From assembly GCA_903840415.1 (NCBI GenBank), contig CAIMFY010000101.1, positions 24,621 through 88,620 of the forward strand: DNA of 64,000 nt. Reading direction: 5' to 3'. The stretch comes from an uncultured Opitutia bacterium. Its GTDB lineage: Bacteria > Verrucomicrobiota > Verrucomicrobiia > Opitutales > Opitutaceae. Each line of letters opens with the position of its first letter. Positions within the stretch are counted from its first letter, which is position 1. The notes below the pieces were generated by a model, which worked only from the letters and a program-made list of their open reading frames with translations, made no database searches and had not been told where the DNA came from. Shown piece by piece: positions 34,431-43,773 of the stretch. The position numbers and the translations under genes are program-made.

Positions 34431-35861
34431 ATGGCCGACGCCGGCATCTGTTATCAGCGTGGCTGGCGATTCCTGATCGTCGCCGCGTCGCTGGCGCTGT
34501 GTTCCTGCGCGACGACGGGCTCGCGCGCGAAGTTTGAGCAGGCGGTCGCGGTTCCACCAGCCTGGCTGCACGATGGCACGGCGCCACACGGAACGCTCGA
34601 CACCGTCGCGCTCACGAAATGGTGGGAGAGTTTCACCGATCCGATATTAAATGAACTGATCGCGGGGGCGTTGCGCTCCAGTCCGGACGTGCGCACGGCG
34701 CTCTCGAAGATCGCGGAATATCGCGCGCGGCGCGGCGTGGAGCAGGCTGCGCTCTTTCCCTCACTCAGCGCCGGTGCGTCCGGTGGCGGCACGCGCACGA
34801 CGAATCGCGACACGAACCAGACCACCAAAAGCGAATCCTACCGCGCTTCACTCGATGCGAGCTGGCAGGTGGATTTGTTTGGTGTGCAGCAGCAGACGCT
34901 CGCTGCCGCCACCGCCGACCTCGCACAGACCGAGGAGAATTATTACGGCGCGCAAGTCTCGCTCGCGGCCGAGGTGGCGTCCGCTTACGTGGCGCTGCGG
35001 TCGGCGGAAGCGCAGTTGGCCGTCGTGCAGGACAGTCTCGGCACGCGTCGCGAAACCGTGCAACTCACCCAGTGGCGCGAGCAGGCCGGCACGGGCAACG
35101 CCCTCGATACGCAGCAATCCGTCACCACGCTAGAACAGGCGCGCGCTTCGATCCCGTCGCTGCAGCTCACCATCGCGCAAACCCGGAATCAGATCGCACT
35201 GCTATCCGGCCGCACACCCGGTGCGCTGGATTCGCTGCTAGCCACACCGCGCAACGTGCCACCGGTATCGACCGAGATCGCCGTTGGCATTCCCGCGGAA
35301 ACCTTGCGGCAGCGGCCCGATGTGCGCGCGGCGGAGCGCGGGGTGGAGGCGGCGTTTGCGCGGACGACCGCGGCGCGGCGGCAACGGCTGCCGTCGTTCT
35401 CCCTGACCGGTTCGCTCGGAGTGGAAGCGTTGAAGGCCGGACGCCTGTTCTCGCCCGCAGCCACCGTCGCGAGCCTGCTCGGCAGCCTCACCGCACCGAT
35501 CTTCGACGCGGGCCGCATCGGGCAAAACATCACGATCCAAACTGAACGCGAGCAGCAGGCGCTCATCGCCTACGAATCCACGGTGCTCACCGCACTCGCG
35601 GAAGTGGAGAACGCCCTCGTCGCCATCCAACGCCATGCCGAGCGGTTGATCATTCTCGCCCAAGCGACCGCCGCCGCCCGCGAAGCCACCACGTTGTCCG
35701 GCCTGCAATATCAGGCCGGGCAGGTCGACCTCCTCGCTTCGCTCGATGCCCAACGCACGCTGCTCAGTTTGCAGCAGCAGTCGGTCACAACGGCCGCCGA
35801 CTGGACCAACGCCTACATCCAGCTCTACAAGGCTCTCGGCGGCGGCTGGGCGCATCTTTGA
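34431..35861 (+). CDS. TolC-like outer-membrane efflux lipoprotein (NodT family)
   Basis: The ATG at 34431 gives 476 residues with a lipoprotein signal (RFLIVAASLALCSC, Cys near residue 24). It has the NodT/OprM features WWESFTDPILNELI, long heptad helices (about 170-260 and 370-440) and LRQRPDVRAAERGVEAAFART. It forms the outer-membrane duct for the MacA/MacB pair encoded next and could also serve the RND pump at 1.8 kb, which has no channel gene of its own. Confidence 0.9.
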   Translation: MADAGICYQRGWRFLIVAASLALCSCATTGSRAKFEQAVAVPPAWLHDGTAPHGTLDTVALTKWWESFTDPILNELIAGALRSSPDVRTALSKIAEYRARRGVEQAALFPSLSAGASGGGTRTTNRDTNQTTKSESYRASLDASWQVDLFGVQQQTLAAATADLAQTEENYYGAQVSLAAEVASAYVALRSAEAQLAVVQDSLGTRRETVQLTQWREQAGTGNALDTQQSVTTLEQARASIPSLQLTIAQTRNQIALLSGRTPGALDSLLATPRNVPPVSTEIAVGIPAETLRQRPDVRAAERGVEAAFARTTAARRQRLPSFSLTGSLGVEALKAGRLFSPAATVASLLGSLTAPIFDAGRIGQNITIQTEREQQALIAYESTVLTALAEVENALVAIQRHAERLIILAQATAAAREATTLSGLQYQAGQVDLLASLDAQRTLLSLQQQSVTTAADWTNAYIQLYKALGGGWAHL

Positions 35862-35883
35862 AACCCTAAGCCGTTTATCGACC

Positions 35884-37194
35884 ATGAAAGAATCCGCACC
35901 ACTGGCCCCCGTCGATCTCGCCGCCTCGATTCAATCGAGCGGAAAGCCCAAGCATTTCATGTGGCGACTCATCGCCATCCTCGTCGTTATCGCTCTCGCG
36001 GTCGGCGGATGGTTCTGGTGGCGAAAAATCGAGGCGGCGAAAAATCAGGTGCCGCCGTATGCTACCGAGGCGCTCAAACGCGGCGAGGTCAGCCTCACGA
36101 TCACGGCGACCGGCAATCTCTTTCCGACCAATGAAGTCACCGTCGGCAGCGAACTCTCCGGCACCGCCCTCGAAGTCTATGTGGAGATCAACGACCGCGT
36201 CACCAAGGGCCAGCAACTCGTCAAACTCGACACGACCAAACTCGCGCAGCAAACGGCGAGCAGCCGCGCCACTCTCAATTCCGCACAAGCCAAGGTAACT
36301 CAGGCCGAGGCGACCGTGAAGGAAAGCGCCGCCGCACTCGCCCGCCAACAGGAACTCGCGCGGCTCAGCGGCGGAAAGATTCCGTCGAAGGCCGATCTTG
36401 ATGCTGCGGCCGCCACTGCCGACCGCGCACGCGCCGACTTGCTGAGCGCGCAGGCCGCCGTCGGCGAAGCCGAGGCGCAGGTGCGGATCAACGAAAACGA
36501 TTTATCCAAGGCTATCATCAAGTCGCCGATCGACGGCATCGTGCTCACGCGGACCATCGAGCCCGGCCAGACGGTCGCGGCCAGCTTCACCGCGCCGGAA
36601 TTGTTCGTCATCGCGGAGAAACTCGAGCGCATGAAACTGAAGGTCGCCATCGCCGAGGCCGACATCGGCCGCGTCGCAAAGGGCCAGAAATCCACGTTCA
36701 CAGTCGATGCGTGGCCGGACCGATCCTACACCGCCAGCGTCTCGATCGTTTCCTACGGCTCGGCGGTCACGCAGAACGTGGTCACCTACGAAGCCGATCT
36801 CGAGGTCAGCAACGACGATCTCAGCCTGCGGCCCGGCATGACCGCCACCGCGGACATCCTCGTCGCGGAAAGCAAGAACGTGTTTCTCGTGCCGACGGTC
36901 GCGCTGCGGTTTGTGCCTGCGGCGGCGGACGCCACCGCGCCGGGTGTTGCGAAAAAATCGTTCGTGCAGAGCCTCATCCCGATGCCGGCTCGCAATCGGA
37001 GCCGTCCCGCCGCCACCGATGCCGATCAAAAACCGGCGGAAGCTGGCGCTCACATTTGGGTGCTGCGCGACGGCCAACCCGCGTCCATCGCGGTAAAGCT
37101 CGGCTTGAGCGATGGCCGCGTCACCGAGATCTCCGGCGAGGGCCTCGCGGACGGCCTCCTCGTGATCCTTCGCGCCAACACTCCCTCGGCGTGA
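35884..37194 (+). CDS. macA: MacA-like periplasmic adaptor
   Basis: The ATG at 35884 gives 436 residues. An N-terminal membrane anchor (about 26-46) is followed by a lipoyl half (VTVGSELSGTALEVYVEINDRVTKGQQLVKLDT), an Ala/Gln-rich helical hairpin (about 125-205), the second lipoyl half (IIKSPIDGIVLTRTIEPGQTV) and the barrel and membrane-proximal domains. It is coupled by GTGA overlap to the ATPase gene. With the TolC-like gene upstream it forms a MacAB-TolC tripartite ABC exporter. Confidence 0.9.
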   Translation: MKESAPLAPVDLAASIQSSGKPKHFMWRLIAILVVIALAVGGWFWWRKIEAAKNQVPPYATEALKRGEVSLTITATGNLFPTNEVTVGSELSGTALEVYVEINDRVTKGQQLVKLDTTKLAQQTASSRATLNSAQAKVTQAEATVKESAAALARQQELARLSGGKIPSKADLDAAAATADRARADLLSAQAAVGEAEAQVRINENDLSKAIIKSPIDGIVLTRTIEPGQTVAASFTAPELFVIAEKLERMKLKVAIAEADIGRVAKGQKSTFTVDAWPDRSYTASVSIVSYGSAVTQNVVTYEADLEVSNDDLSLRPGMTATADILVAESKNVFLVPTVALRFVPAAADATAPGVAKKSFVQSLIPMPARNRSRPAATDADQKPAEAGAHIWVLRDGQPASIAVKLGLSDGRVTEISGEGLADGLLVILRANTPSA

Positions 37195-37895
37195 ATGCGC
37201 CCGACGCAGCACCGCTCATCGAGTTGCATGGTCTCACCAAGACCTATGGCCTCGGCGACGCCGCGTTTCAAGCGCTCAAGGGCATCGACCTCACGATCCG
37301 GCGCGGCGAGTTCGTCGCGATCATGGGCCCGAGCGGCTCCGGGAAATCCACCCTCATGAACGTGCTCGGCTGCCTCGATGTCGCAACAACGGGCAGTTAC
37401 CACTATCAAGGCATCGCCGTGGAAACGCTCAGCGCGGACCAGCGCTCGCTGCTGCGTCGCTACGCACTCGGTTTTATTTTTCAAGGCTTCAACCTGCTCG
37501 CCCGCACCAGCGCGCTGGAGAACGTCGAGCTGCCTCTGCTCTACCGCGGCCTCTCGCGCAAGGATCGCCACGAGAAAGCGCTCGCCGCCCTCACTTCCGT
37601 CGGCCTGCCCACGAAACTCCGCAGCACGCCGGGCGAACTCTCCGGCGGCCAGCAGCAGCGCGTCGCCATCGCACGCGCCATCGTGACTGAGCCCAGCACG
37701 CTCTTCGCCGATGAACCCACGGGGAATCTCGACTCCGTCACCACCCGCGACGTCCTCGAACTCCTGACCCGCCTCAACGTCGATCGCGGGATCACCGTGC
37801 TTGTCGTTACGCATGCCGACGAAGTGGCGGCCTGTGCGCGGCGCACCGTCATCATCAAGGACGGCGTCATCGAATCGGACGTCACGCGGAAATAA
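37191..37895 (+). CDS. macB: MacB-type ABC transporter ATPase
   Basis: The GTG at 37191 overlaps the macA stop and gives 234 residues. Walker A is GPSGSGKST, the Q-loop lies in GFIFQGFNLL, the signature is LSGGQQQRVAIARAI and Walker B is TLFADEPTGNLD, followed by VVTHADEVA. Here the ATPase is separate from the permease, unlike E. coli MacB where both are fused. Confidence 0.93.
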   Translation: MNAPDAAPLIELHGLTKTYGLGDAAFQALKGIDLTIRRGEFVAIMGPSGSGKSTLMNVLGCLDVATTGSYHYQGIAVETLSADQRSLLRRYALGFIFQGFNLLARTSALENVELPLLYRGLSRKDRHEKALAALTSVGLPTKLRSTPGELSGGQQQRVAIARAIVTEPSTLFADEPTGNLDSVTTRDVLELLTRLNVDRGITVLVVTHADEVAACARRTVIIKDGVIESDVTRK

Positions 37896-37902
37896 TTTTC
37901 CC

Positions 37903-39117
37903 ATGATCTGGAATGCCTTCGCCATCGCCGTGCGGGAAATCGGGCGCAATCTCACGCGGGCGTTTCTCACCGTGCTCGGCGTTTTCATCGGCGTCGCCGC
38001 GATTATCACGATGGTCACCCTCGGTCAGGGCGCGACTCTGGCCGTGAAGGCGCAAATTTCTAGCCTCGGCAGCAACCTGCTCACCCTGCGCCCCGGCGCC
38101 GGCTTCGGCGCCCGAACCTCGTCTGCGGGCGTGCCCCATTTTACCGAAAAAGACGCCGAGAGCTTGAGTGATCAGATTGCGGGAATCGCCGCGCTTGCGC
38201 CGGTCCGCGCGGCGGGGCTCAGCACCATCTACCTGCACAATTCCCGCGTCTCGTCCGTTACGGGCACTACGCCTGTCTATTTTCAAATCAACAAGTGGAA
38301 CCTCGCGGACGGCCGCTTCTTCACCGACGCCGACCTCCGCGCCGGCGCCGCCGTGTGCGTGATCGGCAACACGGTGCGCAAGGAGCTTTTCGGCAGCGAA
38401 AATCCCCTCGGTGCGAAAATCCGCATCGGTCGCGCCTCGTGCGAAGTCATCGGTCTCTTGAAAACGAAGGGTCAGGCCGGCATGGGCGATCAGGACGACA
38501 CGATCATCGTGCCGTTGTCGGCGATGCAGCGCCGCCTGCTCGGCAAAACTTCGTCCCACGATATCGATCAGATCGCCATTGCCGCGCAGGACGGCACTGA
38601 CAGCAACGCCCTCATCGCCGAGATCACGCTGCTGCTGCGCGAACGCCGCAATCTCCGCAGCAACCAGGACAATAACTTCAATATCTTCGATACGCGCCAG
38701 ATTGCCGAGACCCTCGGCGCGACCACGCAGTTGATGACGATGCTCCTCGCCGCCGTCGCCGCCGTGTCGCTGCTGGTCGGCGGCATTGGCATCATGAACA
38801 TCATGCTCGTGTCCGTCACCGAGCGCACGCGGGAGATTGGTATCCGGCTCGCGATCGGCGCGATGGCCGGCGAGGTGCTGCTGCAATTCCTCGTTGAGGC
38901 CGTCACGCTCTCCTGCATCGGCGGGCTCCTCGGCATCCTGCTCGCGCTCGGACTGTGTGTGGGCCTCGCGCAGGTCATCCAAGTGCCGTTCAACTTCAAC
39001 ATCCAGATTAACGTGATCGCGTTCCTGTTCTCCGCGGCCGTCGGCATTTTATTTGGCTACACTCCGGCCCGTCGCGCCGCCCGCCTAAATCCCATCGATG
39101 CCCTCCGTCACGAATAG
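37903..39117 (+). CDS. macB: MacB-type ABC transporter permease
   Basis: The ATG at 37903 gives 404 residues. A first membrane helix (about 17-42, LTVLGVFIGVAAIITMVTLG) is followed by a large periplasmic domain (about 45-275) and three C-terminal helices, with the typical GGIGIMNIMLVSVTERTREIGIRLAIGA and GYTPARRAARLNPIDALRHE. It is the mechanotransmission permease of the tripartite exporter. Seven bases separate it from the ATPase gene. Confidence 0.93.
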   Translation: MIWNAFAIAVREIGRNLTRAFLTVLGVFIGVAAIITMVTLGQGATLAVKAQISSLGSNLLTLRPGAGFGARTSSAGVPHFTEKDAESLSDQIAGIAALAPVRAAGLSTIYLHNSRVSSVTGTTPVYFQINKWNLADGRFFTDADLRAGAAVCVIGNTVRKELFGSENPLGAKIRIGRASCEVIGLLKTKGQAGMGDQDDTIIVPLSAMQRRLLGKTSSHDIDQIAIAAQDGTDSNALIAEITLLLRERRNLRSNQDNNFNIFDTRQIAETLGATTQLMTMLLAAVAAVSLLVGGIGIMNIMLVSVTERTREIGIRLAIGAMAGEVLLQFLVEAVTLSCIGGLLGILLALGLCVGLAQVIQVPFNFNIQINVIAFLFSAAVGILFGYTPARRAARLNPIDALRHE

Positions 39118-39124
39118 AGGCACC

Positions 39125-39319
39125 GTGAAGAAACCGCTCATCGCCCGAAGCCGAGAACTCGTGCGCCAGCCGTCGGTGCGTATCGCGCGCAAGGTCGTAG
39201 TCGCGGTCGTGGGCGGCACCGCAGTGTTGGTGGGGATTGCGATGGTCGGGTTAGAAGATCGTGGCTTTCCCAACAATAAGATTGGAGTCTGTTACCGTGA
39301 GACGATCACGCTGAAATAG
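39125..39319 (+). pseudogene. 5' remnant of a PGPGW-type small membrane protein gene
   Basis: From a GTG at 39125 the frame reads KKPLIARSRELVRQPSVRIA, then RKVVVAVVGGTAVLVGIAMVG. This matches the first helix region of PGPGW-family membrane proteins. The expected LPGPG segment and second helix are missing. After about 39245 the frame continues into unrelated sequence (LEDRGFPNNK) to a stop at 39319. The break point probably marks the left junction of the accessory island. Confidence 0.55.
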
Positions 39320-39525
39320 GATGTTTGCGGGCATGGTGCTAGGGGTTCCACCGTGAAAACGTCGGCTTGCGTAGCCCGAGTTGTTATTGCGGCAAACTTC
39401 GGCGTTCCACAAGGGCATTGACGGAAGCCCCTGAGACGGCAGCGGGATGAATGCGGTCTCCGGTGTCGTCGTTGGCGGCATCGGAAGCCAATAGGCCGGC
39501 ATCTTACGTCAAGTAGACCGGTCCG

Positions 39526-39774
39526 GTGTCACGCCCGGTTAATTTGAAAACCCGCGAGCCGATTTTCTACCGCATCGGAAACGCGACCCAACCCGTTTGG
39601 TACTTCACCGGCGGCGAATTCGCCGGGGAGGAAGGCGTCTGCCTTGGTCGGGCCACAGGCACGGCCGACCTATGGTCGGTATCGGCCCACTCCTCCGACC
39701 GGATCGTGAGCCTTCGGCTCGACGAGGATTTCGGTGTGCTTCTCAATCCTGGGCAGGAACCGGGAAAAAACTAA
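39526..39774 (+). CDS. small hypothetical protein
   Basis: A GTG-initiated frame of 82 residues (PIFYRIGNATQPVWYFTGGEFAGEEGVCLGRATGTADLWSV) has a protein-like composition. It ends 20 bases before the stop of the convergent recombinase-like gene. No family is recognised. The preceding 39320-39525 shows no supported gene. Confidence 0.4.
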   Translation: MSRPVNLKTREPIFYRIGNATQPVWYFTGGEFAGEEGVCLGRATGTADLWSVSAHSSDRIVSLRLDEDFGVLLNPGQEPGKN

Positions 39775-39794
39775 CATCGGGGAGCCTGCCGCCC

Positions 39795-40979
39795 TCAGAA
39801 GCCTCTCCTCAGTCGAATTGTCCCGATCAAGTCCTCTGCTGGCGCCTTGCCGAACAAAAGTTCTTGGGCTCGCGCCACATGTTGCTCGTTGCGCCGGCCA
39901 AAGAATCGAACCAGATAAAAGTCTAGGAGCGTCGCCGGGGCGTCCAGAAGCAAATACCGCGCCTCGTCGGTATACCCGTGCAAAAAAAGCGTTCCGGCGC
40001 TCAGGGTCCGAATGTCGCTCGGGCAAATCCCGACGGGTGCAAGTTTTGGGAGCAAAAGTGCAGTGAGCGTGGTTATTCGATCGTAAATCGAGAACGTCGC
40101 CAAACCGGCGCCGGCAACACCAAACTGATTCCGGTTTGCCGGCAGGAACAAGTGATCGTTGGCGCCCCCCAGTCTTTCGAGCAGAAGCGGGCGCCATACA
40201 ACGAGGTAGTCCCGCAGCGCCCGGTTGGGGTCGAAACCGGCCGGATGAACCGCTTCGGGTAGGACAAAGTTGAGGCCATGCCGCAGGAGTTCCGAATATC
40301 TATTTTTGAAGATCTCCCGGCGCAGATGGAAACGCAGGCGGCCCTGCCCAAGGGGAAGCGAAATGTCTTTCCCAACGCAAAGTTGGCTCAAGGTAGACGG
40401 GCGAAATCCACACAGGAGAACGAACACGGCGATGGCCAGATCTCGGCTCGCAATTGCTTTTGCGCGGCGCGACCGCGCGGCTCGCCGGACAGCCAGCAAT
40501 TCCACAATCATCAGCCCCATAAATTCCGCCGGATCCTTCAACTGGAGCAAAGGCGTGAAGGCCTCCACCCGGTCGCGCGTCGATTTTTTCGGGTTTTGCC
40601 GGCGCTCATAGCGAAGTAGCGCCTTGAGATTGCGCAGATAATGCACCAGCTGATCGCAATGACTTTGCCACGCGGCGGCCAAGTCTGCGTCGTTTGTCAG
40701 ATCCAGGCTCCGCCGCCTAATCTGCCCGGTTTGCGGATCGGTCGTGGTCAGCTCTGTCGGCAATTGGGCCCGCACCGAGGCGATTCGCGCCAGGCTTAAG
40801 TCCCGCCGGAGGAACCCGCCCTCGCCGAAGAGGTGAATGCCCTCGTTGAGCTCATCGAGGATTGTCACGGTAACAATGCCGTTAAGGGAGTCCGCACGCG
40901 CGCGATCCACCATCTTGAGCCATGTGTCAGTCCGGGTGAGGTGTTCAAATTCGCTGGAGATAGCAGCTTGTGGAATCAT
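39795..40979 (-). CDS. tyrosine-recombinase-like protein (third gene of module)
   Basis: The start at the ATG at 40979 gives 394 residues (an upstream ATG at 41027 overlaps the HTH gene). The C-terminal half resembles a phage-integrase domain: RDLAIAVFVLLCGFRPSTLSQL with Arg193 at the box I position, SDIRTLSAGTLFLHGYTDEA with Arg324 at the box II position, and TLLDFYL with Tyr355 as candidate nucleophile. The usual box II His positions are changed, so activity is uncertain. It is the last of three tightly packed minus-strand genes. Confidence 0.62.
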   Translation of the reverse strand: MIPQAAISSEFEHLTRTDTWLKMVDRARADSLNGIVTVTILDELNEGIHLFGEGGFLRRDLSLARIASVRAQLPTELTTTDPQTGQIRRRSLDLTNDADLAAAWQSHCDQLVHYLRNLKALLRYERRQNPKKSTRDRVEAFTPLLQLKDPAEFMGLMIVELLAVRRAARSRRAKAIASRDLAIAVFVLLCGFRPSTLSQLCVGKDISLPLGQGRLRFHLRREIFKNRYSELLRHGLNFVLPEAVHPAGFDPNRALRDYLVVWRPLLLERLGGANDHLFLPANRNQFGVAGAGLATFSIYDRITTLTALLLPKLAPVGICPSDIRTLSAGTLFLHGYTDEARYLLLDAPATLLDFYLVRFFGRRNEQHVARAQELLFGKAPAEDLIGTIRLRRGF

Positions 40980-40995
40980 AAAATAGGGCGATCGG

Positions 40996-41613
40996 CTAAG
41001 TGGCGTCCGGACGTTCCGCCAGCGCAAAAAGGTGCTGGAGCTTCCCCTGCTTTTGGCGGACCGTAGAGCCGGGGCGGCCGTCCTTGCGGTTCTTCCACGG
41101 CCGGGGGCTCGGCGAGATGTTGCGGACCTTCTTTTTGTCTTTGTGTGCGACCAGACTTTCGAGCAGGTCGGACGCTGGGATGGACCAGTTGCGGCGTGGC
41201 TTGCTCGATCGACCTGGATTTTGGCGGGCGAGAGCGGCCGACATTGATTGGTGGCGACCGAATATGGTCGAGCCGATTAGCCGCTTTGCCGTGTCGGCCA
41301 ACGTTCCCCGGGCGAAGTGGCCCAGCAAATCGGTGGCGCGCAATGTCTCGGCTGGAACCTGCAGTTGCTTTTCAATTTGCGAGACCAGCGCAACCGAGCG
41401 TAGGGCTCTTGGCTGCTTGAGCCCGGAGACCCAACTGGCCAGCATCTCACGACTGCAGCCGAGGGTGCAAGCCAGTTGATCGATTGTGACTCCGCGGAAA
41501 CGCATTATATAATCCAGCCGCGCGCCGAAAACCTTGGGCAAACTCTTGAGGTCTAGATCGCCGGGCGGTTTTTGTGTAACGGCCGTCGGGTTAGTGTCGG
41601 GGATCGAAATCAT
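40996..41613 (-). CDS. XRE-type helix-turn-helix protein (second gene of module)
   Basis: The ATG at 41611-41613 overlaps the stop of the 698-residue gene (ATGA) and gives 205 residues. An HTH domain (about 28-95: LPKVFGARLDYIMRFRGVTIDQLACTLGCSREMLASWVSGLKQPR) is followed by a basic, low-complexity tail (PRPWKNRKDGRPGSTVRQKQGK). It probably binds the ends or the promoter of the module. An extension to 41802 lies inside the neighbouring gene and is rejected. Confidence 0.65.
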   Translation of the reverse strand: MISIPDTNPTAVTQKPPGDLDLKSLPKVFGARLDYIMRFRGVTIDQLACTLGCSREMLASWVSGLKQPRALRSVALVSQIEKQLQVPAETLRATDLLGHFARGTLADTAKRLIGSTIFGRHQSMSAALARQNPGRSSKPRRNWSIPASDLLESLVAHKDKKKVRNISPSPRPWKNRKDGRPGSTVRQKQGKLQHLFALAERPDAT

Positions 41614-43706
41614 GGGCATGCGACGTCGCCCACCTGCTGCGCCCGCGGCGGCCCCCCCACGTCCAGCGTGCCGAAGCCCAAGATAAAAATGCGATTGAGC
41701 GCGCTTTGGAATGCAGGCGAGCCATGGTTCGGTTCCTTGACGGGATGATGGAGGATCGCGCCAAGGGGAGACCGAGCCCACCGAGCGAGATCCTGATCGC
41801 ACAGCGCCGAAAAATAATGCTCGGCCAGCAAGCGGAAGCCGTTCAGCCCAAACCCGCGGGGCGTGAGGCCACCAAAGTGCCGGCGGGTGAGTACGTGACA
41901 GCGCTCGTCGATCTGCAGGACTCCGATTTCGCTCACCGGGCCCTTCGCCGAAAGAAAAACCTTGGTGAACCGATCGGTTGCCTCGCTCGCGCGGGCAATA
42001 AAACGCGGGCGGGTATCGAGCAGGTAGTCCCGCATGGCTTGAGCCGCGCTGGGAGCGCCAGGATAAGGCGCCTCAGGCAAGCGGCCATCAAGCGCCGGCC
42101 AGCCGGCACAGCGATGCCCATCCACCCCGAGCTCGTGCCATGTCGCGTATATTCTGATCGCGGTCCTCGGATCGCCCGGGTTTTCGGCCGAGATGTTATC
42201 GCCCAGCAACAGGCGAGCGAGCACTGTCGCGCTGAGCCCAAAATATAGCGCGAGGGAAAAAATGGCGTAGTCTCTGCATGCAATGTCGTCGCGGAAGGAT
42301 CCCGTGTGCGGCGCGGCGGCGGTGCGAAGTTGGTCCAGGAAGTATGCCGCGGCAACGCCTGCGCACCCACAATCGATGATCGGCTGAACGGGGTCGCGTT
42401 GATGCCGGGACGAATCCTCCAGTTGGTGGCGACTCATGGCGTCCAGCCAATCCTTGGCGCCTGCGATCTCCTGTCGGGCCTTGATGCAGCGCCGGTTCCA
42501 AACTTCCCGATCGATGCGCTCGAGTCCGCCAATTTCCGGGTGCTGCCAGAACCATCCTGATTCCGCGTCCAGTTCCTGTTGGAGGACGCTTAGGAGGCTC
42601 CACAGGTCGCCGGAAATCCTCTGGGCTGGAGCTTGTTCGATCGCCCATGCCATGAAGCGGACCAGGCGCTCCTCATCCAGCAAAACAGTGAAATCCAGGG
42701 TTTCCAACGGCAGGTGCTCCTCGTGGATGGCATAAGAAAAGACGCGGCGTAATATTGCTCGGTAATCTGCCAGAGTGGCGGGGCCGCGAAAATGATCCAC
42801 GCACCCCGCCAAGAGGGTGCGGTCATCCAGGAATTTTTCCCGATCCCGATGATCCAGGAAACTCTCCAGCTGGGCTTGCAGAGCCGCTGGCGCGCGGTCG
42901 AAATCGATTGGTGGCTTTTTGTTGCGGTATTCGCGTTGCAGCCTGCTGGCGATGCTGGCGGCGGTCGGCGCGGTCGTTGAGCGAACGGCTGCTGCCTCGA
43001 CCGAGCGCAGTTGATCAAATACCGCACAGTTGCTCAGCAGACCGGCGGGCACGCCCAGCGCCTGCTCAATGGCAATAATATAGCAGTAAAACTGCCGACC
43101 GGGAAGGGCCGTGCCGCGAACCCAATTCCCAATCGTCGTGCGCGGCAGGCCGACCTTATGGCCGAGGCTGGCTTGGCCGAATCCGCGGCAGCCCATCGCC
43201 CACGCCAGCCTTGGGCCGAATCCCTCGGGGGCACCGCGGAGATCGAGTGGCTGCAACCCGTCGTGGGTGCGCTTCAGGCGAGTCAGCAATTTCTTTGCGA
43301 TCAGCGGGCCGGTTTTGCTCAGCGTGCCGGGACGGGCGGCCGGGTTGCGCTCGTATTCCACAAAAAAATACGCCAGCCGCTTCCCGTAACCGGGTTCGGC
43401 AAAGAAGGTCGCGACTGCGTCCATGGTCTCGCCGCGGCCCGCCGCAATCAACGCCAGGAGGTCCCTCGTGCGGTCAAGGGTCAGCTGCCCCAGGTCTATC
43501 CGCTTAGTTCGGCTCGGAAACTCCGCGTAGAGGGCCGCGTAGGTCGGCTTTGCCGAGTCGCCTGGCGCGGAAGTCGTCGCGCCAGCGAACTGCGGCGGGT
43601 GAGGGGCCATCAGCCCCTGCGCCGAAAACGGCGTGCGGTGAATGACGTCTTGCATCCTTAGCTTCCGGTCGGCGTCGTTTGTGGGGAGGGAGGGTTGGTT
43701 TTTCAT
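41610..43706 (-). CDS. large HTH plus degenerate recombinase-like protein (first gene of module)
   Basis: The 698-residue protein has an HTH domain at about 163-225 (FGPRLAWAMGCRGFGQASLGHKVGLPRTTIGNWVRG), much like that of the 205-residue neighbour. A helical region (LADYRAILRRVFSYAIHEEHLPLETLDF) is reminiscent of a SAM-like core-binding domain. CRDYAIFSLALYFGLSATVLARLLLGDNI sits at the box I position with the catalytic Arg replaced. It looks like an inactive recombinase partner fused to a DNA-binding domain. It is not assigned to a named family. Confidence 0.6.
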   Translation of the reverse strand: MKNQPSLPTNDADRKLRMQDVIHRTPFSAQGLMAPHPPQFAGATTSAPGDSAKPTYAALYAEFPSRTKRIDLGQLTLDRTRDLLALIAAGRGETMDAVATFFAEPGYGKRLAYFFVEYERNPAARPGTLSKTGPLIAKKLLTRLKRTHDGLQPLDLRGAPEGFGPRLAWAMGCRGFGQASLGHKVGLPRTTIGNWVRGTALPGRQFYCYIIAIEQALGVPAGLLSNCAVFDQLRSVEAAAVRSTTAPTAASIASRLQREYRNKKPPIDFDRAPAALQAQLESFLDHRDREKFLDDRTLLAGCVDHFRGPATLADYRAILRRVFSYAIHEEHLPLETLDFTVLLDEERLVRFMAWAIEQAPAQRISGDLWSLLSVLQQELDAESGWFWQHPEIGGLERIDREVWNRRCIKARQEIAGAKDWLDAMSRHQLEDSSRHQRDPVQPIIDCGCAGVAAAYFLDQLRTAAAPHTGSFRDDIACRDYAIFSLALYFGLSATVLARLLLGDNISAENPGDPRTAIRIYATWHELGVDGHRCAGWPALDGRLPEAPYPGAPSAAQAMRDYLLDTRPRFIARASEATDRFTKVFLSAKGPVSEIGVLQIDERCHVLTRRHFGGLTPRGFGLNGFRLLAEHYFSALCDQDLARWARSPLGAILHHPVKEPNHGSPAFQSALNRIFILGFGTLDVGGPPRAQQVGDVACP

Positions 43707-43773
43707 CTACCCTCTATTCTAACTCACGGTTTTACGCTGGAGGATGGCCTGTATTTTTTTACATACATAATTA
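43707..43773. promoter_or_regulatory. AT-rich divergent promoter region of the recombinase-like module
   Basis: The 67-bp gap between the 698-residue gene and the divergent 287-residue gene is sharply AT-rich. It contains TGTA-TTTTTT-TACA (43750-43763) followed by TACATAATTAATG. It is likely the shared promoter and a regulator site. This is inferred from position and composition only. Confidence 0.4.

Noticed and set aside
39320..39525. Degenerate sixth copy of the 34-nt site (GTTCCACC near 39346)
   Set aside because: It has GTTCC and a GGCTTGCG segment but lacks the CGAA start and correct pairing, so it is probably chance.
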